Shown here in pieces: positions 60,792 to 64,000 of a stretch of 64,000 bases of DNA. The notes beneath the pieces are model-generated. The model worked only from the letters and a program-made list of their open reading frames with translations, ran no database searches and had not been told where the DNA came from. The number at the start of each line of letters is the position of its first letter. Within the stretch, counting starts at the first letter, position 1. Source of the DNA: Streptomyces sp. TSRI0107 (GTDB lineage Bacteria > Actinomycetota > Actinomycetes > Streptomycetales > Streptomycetaceae); the NCBI RefSeq assembly GCF_001905845.1, contig NZ_LIVZ01000003.1, forward strand, positions 558,001 through 622,000. Direction: 5' to 3'. Both the position numbers and the translations under genes were made by a program.

Positions 60792-61856
60792 GTGCACGGT
60801 GAGTTCAAGATCCCCGGCGGCAAGCTGGTCGTGGTCGACGTGGACGCCGAGGACGGTGTGCTGTGCCGGACACGTGTCGCGGGCGACTTCTTCCTGGAAC
60901 CGGACGAGGCCCTCGACGCGGTGAACCGCGCGCTGGACGGGGCGCCGGCGGACACGGACGCGGCGGGCCTGGCCGCCCGCGTCGACGCGGCGCTCCCCGA
61001 GGGGACGGTGATGTACGGGCTGACCTCGGAAGGCATCGCCATCGCCGTCCGCCGCGCCCTCGCGCACGCCACGGACTGGACCGACTACGACTGGCAGCTG
61101 ATCCACGAGGGGCCGCAGTCCCCGGCCCTGCACATGGCGCTGGACGAGGTGCTGACCGCCGAGGTCGCCGCGGGCCGGCGCGCGCCGACGCTGCGGGTGT
61201 GGGAGTGGGACGCCCCCGCGGTGATCATCGGCAGCTTCCAGTCCCTGCGCAACGAGGTCGACGCCGAGGGCGCCGCCCGGCACGGCGTGGAGGTCGTACG
61301 CCGGATCTCCGGCGGCGGCGCGATGTTCGTGGAGCCGGGCAACACGATCACCTATTCGCTGTCCGTGCCCGAGGCGCTGGTCCAGGGACTGTCCTTCCAG
61401 GACAGCTACGCCTACCTCGACGACTGGGTGCTCGGCGCGCTCGGCGACATGGGGATCAGAGCCTGGTACCAGCCGCTGAACGACATCGCGACGGACCAGG
61501 GCAAGATCGCGGGCGCCGCCCAGAAGCGGGTCGTGGGGCCCGACGGGCGTCCCGGCGCCGTGCTGCACCACGTGACCATGTCGTACGACATCGACGCCGG
61601 CAAGATGCTCGAAGTGCTGCGCATCGGGCGGGAGAAACTGTCCGACAAGGGCATCAAGAGCGCGAGGAAGCGCGTGGACCCGCTGCGCCGGCAGACCGGC
61701 CTGCCCCGCGAGGCCGTCATCGACCGGATGATCGACTCCTTCCACGGCCGGTACGGGCTGTCGCCGGGCAAGGTGACGGACGAGGAGCTGGCCCGCGCCC
61801 AGGAGCTGGCGCGCACCAAGTTCTCCTCACCGGACTGGACGGCCCGCGTGCCGTGA
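60792..61856 (+). CDS. Lipoate-protein ligase A-like protein
   Basis: 354 aa from a GTG start. The central and C-terminal part is the LplA/BirA-fold ligase: ALHMALDEVLTAEV, PAVIIGSFQSLRNEVD, VVRRISGGGAMFVEPGN (the conserved RR.SGGG loop) and DIATDQGKIAGAAQKR, with the Lys that contacts lipoyl-AMP. The N-terminal ~85 residues (GEFKIPGGKLVVVDVD) look like the accessory domain normally found at the C-terminus of E. coli LplA, so the domains are permuted or the accessory domain is fused in front. It probably lipoylates the H protein or the E2 subunits. Confidence 0.85.
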   Translation: MHGEFKIPGGKLVVVDVDAEDGVLCRTRVAGDFFLEPDEALDAVNRALDGAPADTDAAGLAARVDAALPEGTVMYGLTSEGIAIAVRRALAHATDWTDYDWQLIHEGPQSPALHMALDEVLTAEVAAGRRAPTLRVWEWDAPAVIIGSFQSLRNEVDAEGAARHGVEVVRRISGGGAMFVEPGNTITYSLSVPEALVQGLSFQDSYAYLDDWVLGALGDMGIRAWYQPLNDIATDQGKIAGAAQKRVVGPDGRPGAVLHHVTMSYDIDAGKMLEVLRIGREKLSDKGIKSARKRVDPLRRQTGLPREAVIDRMIDSFHGRYGLSPGKVTDEELARAQELARTKFSSPDWTARVP

Positions 61857-61868
61857 CCGGCCCGCCGG

Positions 61869-62354
61869 TCAGTCCACCGGGTGGCCGGGGCTGATGTCGA
61901 GGGCGTCGCGCAGGCGCAGCAGCGGACCCTCCTCCGCCTGCCCGCCGCCGCGTACCGGCTCCAGGACGAAGCCGACGTGATCGCCGCCGTCGACCCGGAT
62001 CCGCACGGTGCCGACGAACCAGGCGGCCGCGTCCTCGAGCACCAGCGCCCCGTCGTCCTCCCGCCGCCAGCGCACCCGCGTGAACTTGTCGACCTCGTCG
62101 CCGGACTCCCCGCCGAACAGCGCGGCCAGATCGTGCCGGTCCCGGGTCAGCAGGTGGACGGTGAGGCGGTCCGCGTCACGGGCCACCTCGTAGGTCCGGT
62201 TGAGCTTGGACAGCCACACCACGTAGCGCGCCGGCCGCATGGAGCACTGCGCGGAGAAGCCCACCAGGCAGCCCGCGCGCTGCTCCCCCACCGCGGCCGT
62301 GACCACGCACATCTCGGGGTTGAGCCGGTCGAGGAACGCATCGATGTCCGCCAC
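61869..62354 (-). CDS. Flavin-reductase-like FMN-binding protein
   Basis: 161 aa from GTG 62354. The sequence MCVVTAAVGEQRAGCLVGFSAQCSMRPARYVVWLSKLNRTYEVARDADRLTVHLL follows the FMN-binding split-barrel flavin reductase pattern, with the GF.A.S.QPP-like loop and a late HVGFVLEPV strand. It would bind FMN and may supply reduced flavin to a monooxygenase. It converges on the lipoate-ligase-like gene (12-nt gap). Confidence 0.8.
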   Translation of the reverse strand: MADIDAFLDRLNPEMCVVTAAVGEQRAGCLVGFSAQCSMRPARYVVWLSKLNRTYEVARDADRLTVHLLTRDRHDLAALFGGESGDEVDKFTRVRWRREDDGALVLEDAAAWFVGTVRIRVDGGDHVGFVLEPVRGGGQAEEGPLLRLRDALDISPGHPVD

Positions 62355-62475
62355 GCCCCTATGAGTGCCCCGTCCGCCCCTCGGTTCACTCCCTCGGGGA
62401 ACCCGGAAGCCGTTCGGGACGTCATCCGTGGTGAGCGGAGCCCGTCGGCTGCCGACGACGAGACGAGGACGACGT

Positions 62476-62730
62476 ATGAGTGACAAGGCCCGGAAACTGT
62501 TCGAGGCGCTGGACCTCGACCACGACGGGACCCTGACCCGCGAAGAGGTGATCGTCGCCCTGCGGACCAAGGGGCCCTCCCTGGCGGCGGCCGGTGTGCT
62601 GCCGTCCTGGGGGCTCCAGGACGCCGACGCCTCCTCCGCCCTGTTCGACGCGGCCGACCAGAACGGGGACGCCGTGCTCACGCTGGACGAGTTCGCCGCG
62701 GTGGTGGACCGCCGGTTCGGCTGGAGCTGA
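62476..62730 (+). CDS. EF-hand calcium-binding protein
   Basis: 84 aa, starting at ATG 62476. Two EF-hand loops are complete: DLDHDGTLTREE at about 13-24, and DQNGDAVLTLDE at about 62-73, each with Asp/Asn at positions 1, 3, 5 and Glu at 12. It is a small calmodulin-like pair protein, a type found in several Streptomyces. It faces the PucR gene convergently (9-nt gap). The partner is unknown. Confidence 0.9.
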   Translation: MSDKARKLFEALDLDHDGTLTREEVIVALRTKGPSLAAAGVLPSWGLQDADASSALFDAADQNGDAVLTLDEFAAVVDRRFGWS

Positions 62731-62739
62731 CCGGCGCCG

Positions 62740-63996
62740 TCAGCGGGGAGCCGGAACGCTCCCGTCCCGCAGGGCGCGGGTGCGCAGCGCCAGCAGCGCC
62801 TCGAACCGGAAGGCGGGGTCGTCGAGCCGGTCCCCGAACAGCTCCTCCAGCTTCCGCAGCCGCTTGCGTGCCGTCTGCGGATGGATGTCCAGCGCACGTG
62901 CCACCTCCGGGGCCGTACGGCTCCACGACATCAGCAGCGCGTCCAGCGTCTCCGCCAGCCGCGCCGCCCGGCCGGCCGGCAGGTCCCGCAGGACGCCCAG
63001 CACCCGGTCGCCGAGCAGCCGGCCGATGTGGATCCCGTGGCGCAGATGCGCCTCCGCCAGCCCGTCCCCCGCACTGACGAACGCGCCGCCCCCGGCCGCC
63101 GCGCCTTCCCTGCCCGCGGTGGAGCCGTGGCCGGTCAGCATCAGGCGGGCGCAGTGCAGCGACACCCAGGCGTCCCGCGGTGACACCGCGGGCCCGAGCG
63201 CCGCCGTCCGCCCGCGCACGGCCGTCCGCAGCCGCTCCACCGTCCCCCTGTCCTCCGGGCCGGGGACGATCAGCACCAGGTCGGCGCCGTGCGTCAGCGT
63301 GAGGATCCCCGTGTCGCGTTCCGGCCCCAGACCCGGCAGCCGCCCGGCGCCCGCGCCGTGGCGCACCAGCAGGCACGCGACCGCCTCCGGCAGCGGCCAC
63401 TCGGCCTCCACGGCGAGTCGCTGCACCGCGTCCCACTGCCCGGCGCGCCGCTGGTCCAGCAGGCACGCGGCGAGCGTCCGCCGGCTGCGCCGGAGCCCGC
63501 CCTCCGCTCTGGCCTGGGCCGCCGCGAACCCCTTCACCGACTCGTTGGACAGCACGTTGATGTGCGTGAGCACCGCCTCGTGCAGCGGCATCACCACCTC
63601 GAAGGGCAGCGAAGCCGACTGCGCGGTCTCGGCGTAGAGCCGGGCGCCGACGCGGGCGCCCACCCGGAAGGCGGCCTGCAACGAGTCGGTGGTGCGCCCG
63701 TTCAGGAACTCCAGCCGGCCCAGTCCGCGGAAGTGCCGCACATGATGGTCCTGGAGGCTGTGCGGTTCCTCCGTCAGCTCCACGAACTGCCCGATGGCCC
63801 GCCGCACCGACCCGGCGAGGTCCCGTCCCATCGCGGAGTCCAGCGGCCTTCGGTAGGCGGGCACCTCCTCACGGATCACGTCGATCATGTCCGCGGCGAT
63901 CGCGTCGATCCGCGGTCTCAGCACCACCGCCAGCGCGGGCGGCAGCTCCCGCCAGGGGCGGCGGGTGAACACCTGGTCCGGCTGCCGCGTCGGCAT
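62740..63996 (-). CDS. PucR/CdaR-like transcriptional regulator
   Basis: 418 aa. The C-terminus holds the PucR-type helix-turn-helix (LDALLMSWSRTAPEVARALDIHPQTARKRLRKLEELFG), and the middle region has the GGDEF-like/CdaR fold of this family. The N-terminal half is helical, without an obvious ligand domain, and of the RsbR-like sort. The start ATG lies 4 nt from the window edge, so an upstream start cannot be excluded. Target genes are not visible. Confidence 0.88.
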   Translation of the reverse strand: MPTRQPDQVFTRRPWRELPPALAVVLRPRIDAIAADMIDVIREEVPAYRRPLDSAMGRDLAGSVRRAIGQFVELTEEPHSLQDHHVRHFRGLGRLEFLNGRTTDSLQAAFRVGARVGARLYAETAQSASLPFEVVMPLHEAVLTHINVLSNESVKGFAAAQARAEGGLRRSRRTLAACLLDQRRAGQWDAVQRLAVEAEWPLPEAVACLLVRHGAGAGRLPGLGPERDTGILTLTHGADLVLIVPGPEDRGTVERLRTAVRGRTAALGPAVSPRDAWVSLHCARLMLTGHGSTAGREGAAAGGGAFVSAGDGLAEAHLRHGIHIGRLLGDRVLGVLRDLPAGRAARLAETLDALLMSWSRTAPEVARALDIHPQTARKRLRKLEELFGDRLDDPAFRFEALLALRTRALRDGSVPAPR

Positions 63997-64000
63997 CGTC

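Overview
The window reads as Streptomyces or a close actinomycete chromosome. Base composition is very GC-rich, GTG and TTG starts are common, genes are packed with 4-bp start/stop overlaps, and there are AfsR-like STAND, ROK, LacI and PucR regulators, secreted glycosidases with F5/8C domains, and a rare TTA codon. No rRNA, tRNA, CRISPR array, integrase or transposase was seen.

Region 1 (1-27.7 kb) is a conflict/signalling island, mostly on the minus strand. An 11-gene co-transcribed block (15025 down to 590) encodes, in order of transcription: a 76-aa protein, a TerY-like vWA protein, a PP2C phosphatase, a Ser/Thr kinase, a small radical-SAM activase-like protein, a coiled-coil protein, a ClpB-type AAA ATPase, an Hsp70-like ATPase, a zinc-ribbon GTPase, a large protein resembling the GAP1 partner of 'double GTPases', and a membrane-anchored second GTPase. 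Upstream of it lie a macro-domain protein, a RES-domain (NAD-attacking) toxin, its MbcA/Xre/ParS-like antitoxin with a long Pro-Glu linker, and a CHAT protease, the last three coupled by overlaps. A divergently transcribed second CHAT paralogue, a small membrane protein and an effector-less STAND NTPase complete the island.

Region 2 (28-32.5 kb) is housekeeping/accessory: a TetR regulator, a pirin, a VOC protein, a membrane PP2C/SpoIIE phosphatase and an unknown protein.

Region 3 (32.5-47 kb) is a carbohydrate-utilisation cluster. A divergent ROK regulator faces a sugar ABC importer (lipoprotein SBP plus two permeases) and a GH1 beta-glucosidase. A LacI regulator follows, then a regulated transcription unit of secreted F5/8C proteins (a beta-helix protein and a TIM-barrel glycosidase), a DUF1996 secreted protein with a TTA codon, and a second GH1. 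This fits extracellular depolymerisation of a beta-glucan-like polymer, import, then intracellular hydrolysis.

Region 4 (47-64 kb) is mixed: a lipoprotein, pyruvate carboxylase, a Tat-exported GH109-like oxidoreductase-fold protein, a secreted alpha/beta hydrolase, a secreted M15-like peptidase candidate, a two-gene Hsp90-type ATPase/DUF3883 unit that looks like a defence pair, a urea transporter, a lipoate-ligase-like protein, a flavin-reductase-like protein, an EF-hand protein and a PucR regulator.

The most interesting material is in region 1. It holds the fusion of a TerY-P phosphorylation triad with a GTPase/GAP-like/chaperone set, and next to it the CHAT / antitoxin / RES / macro series. 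The latter suggests a protease-released NAD-phosphorolysing toxin whose product could be read or erased by a macro domain.
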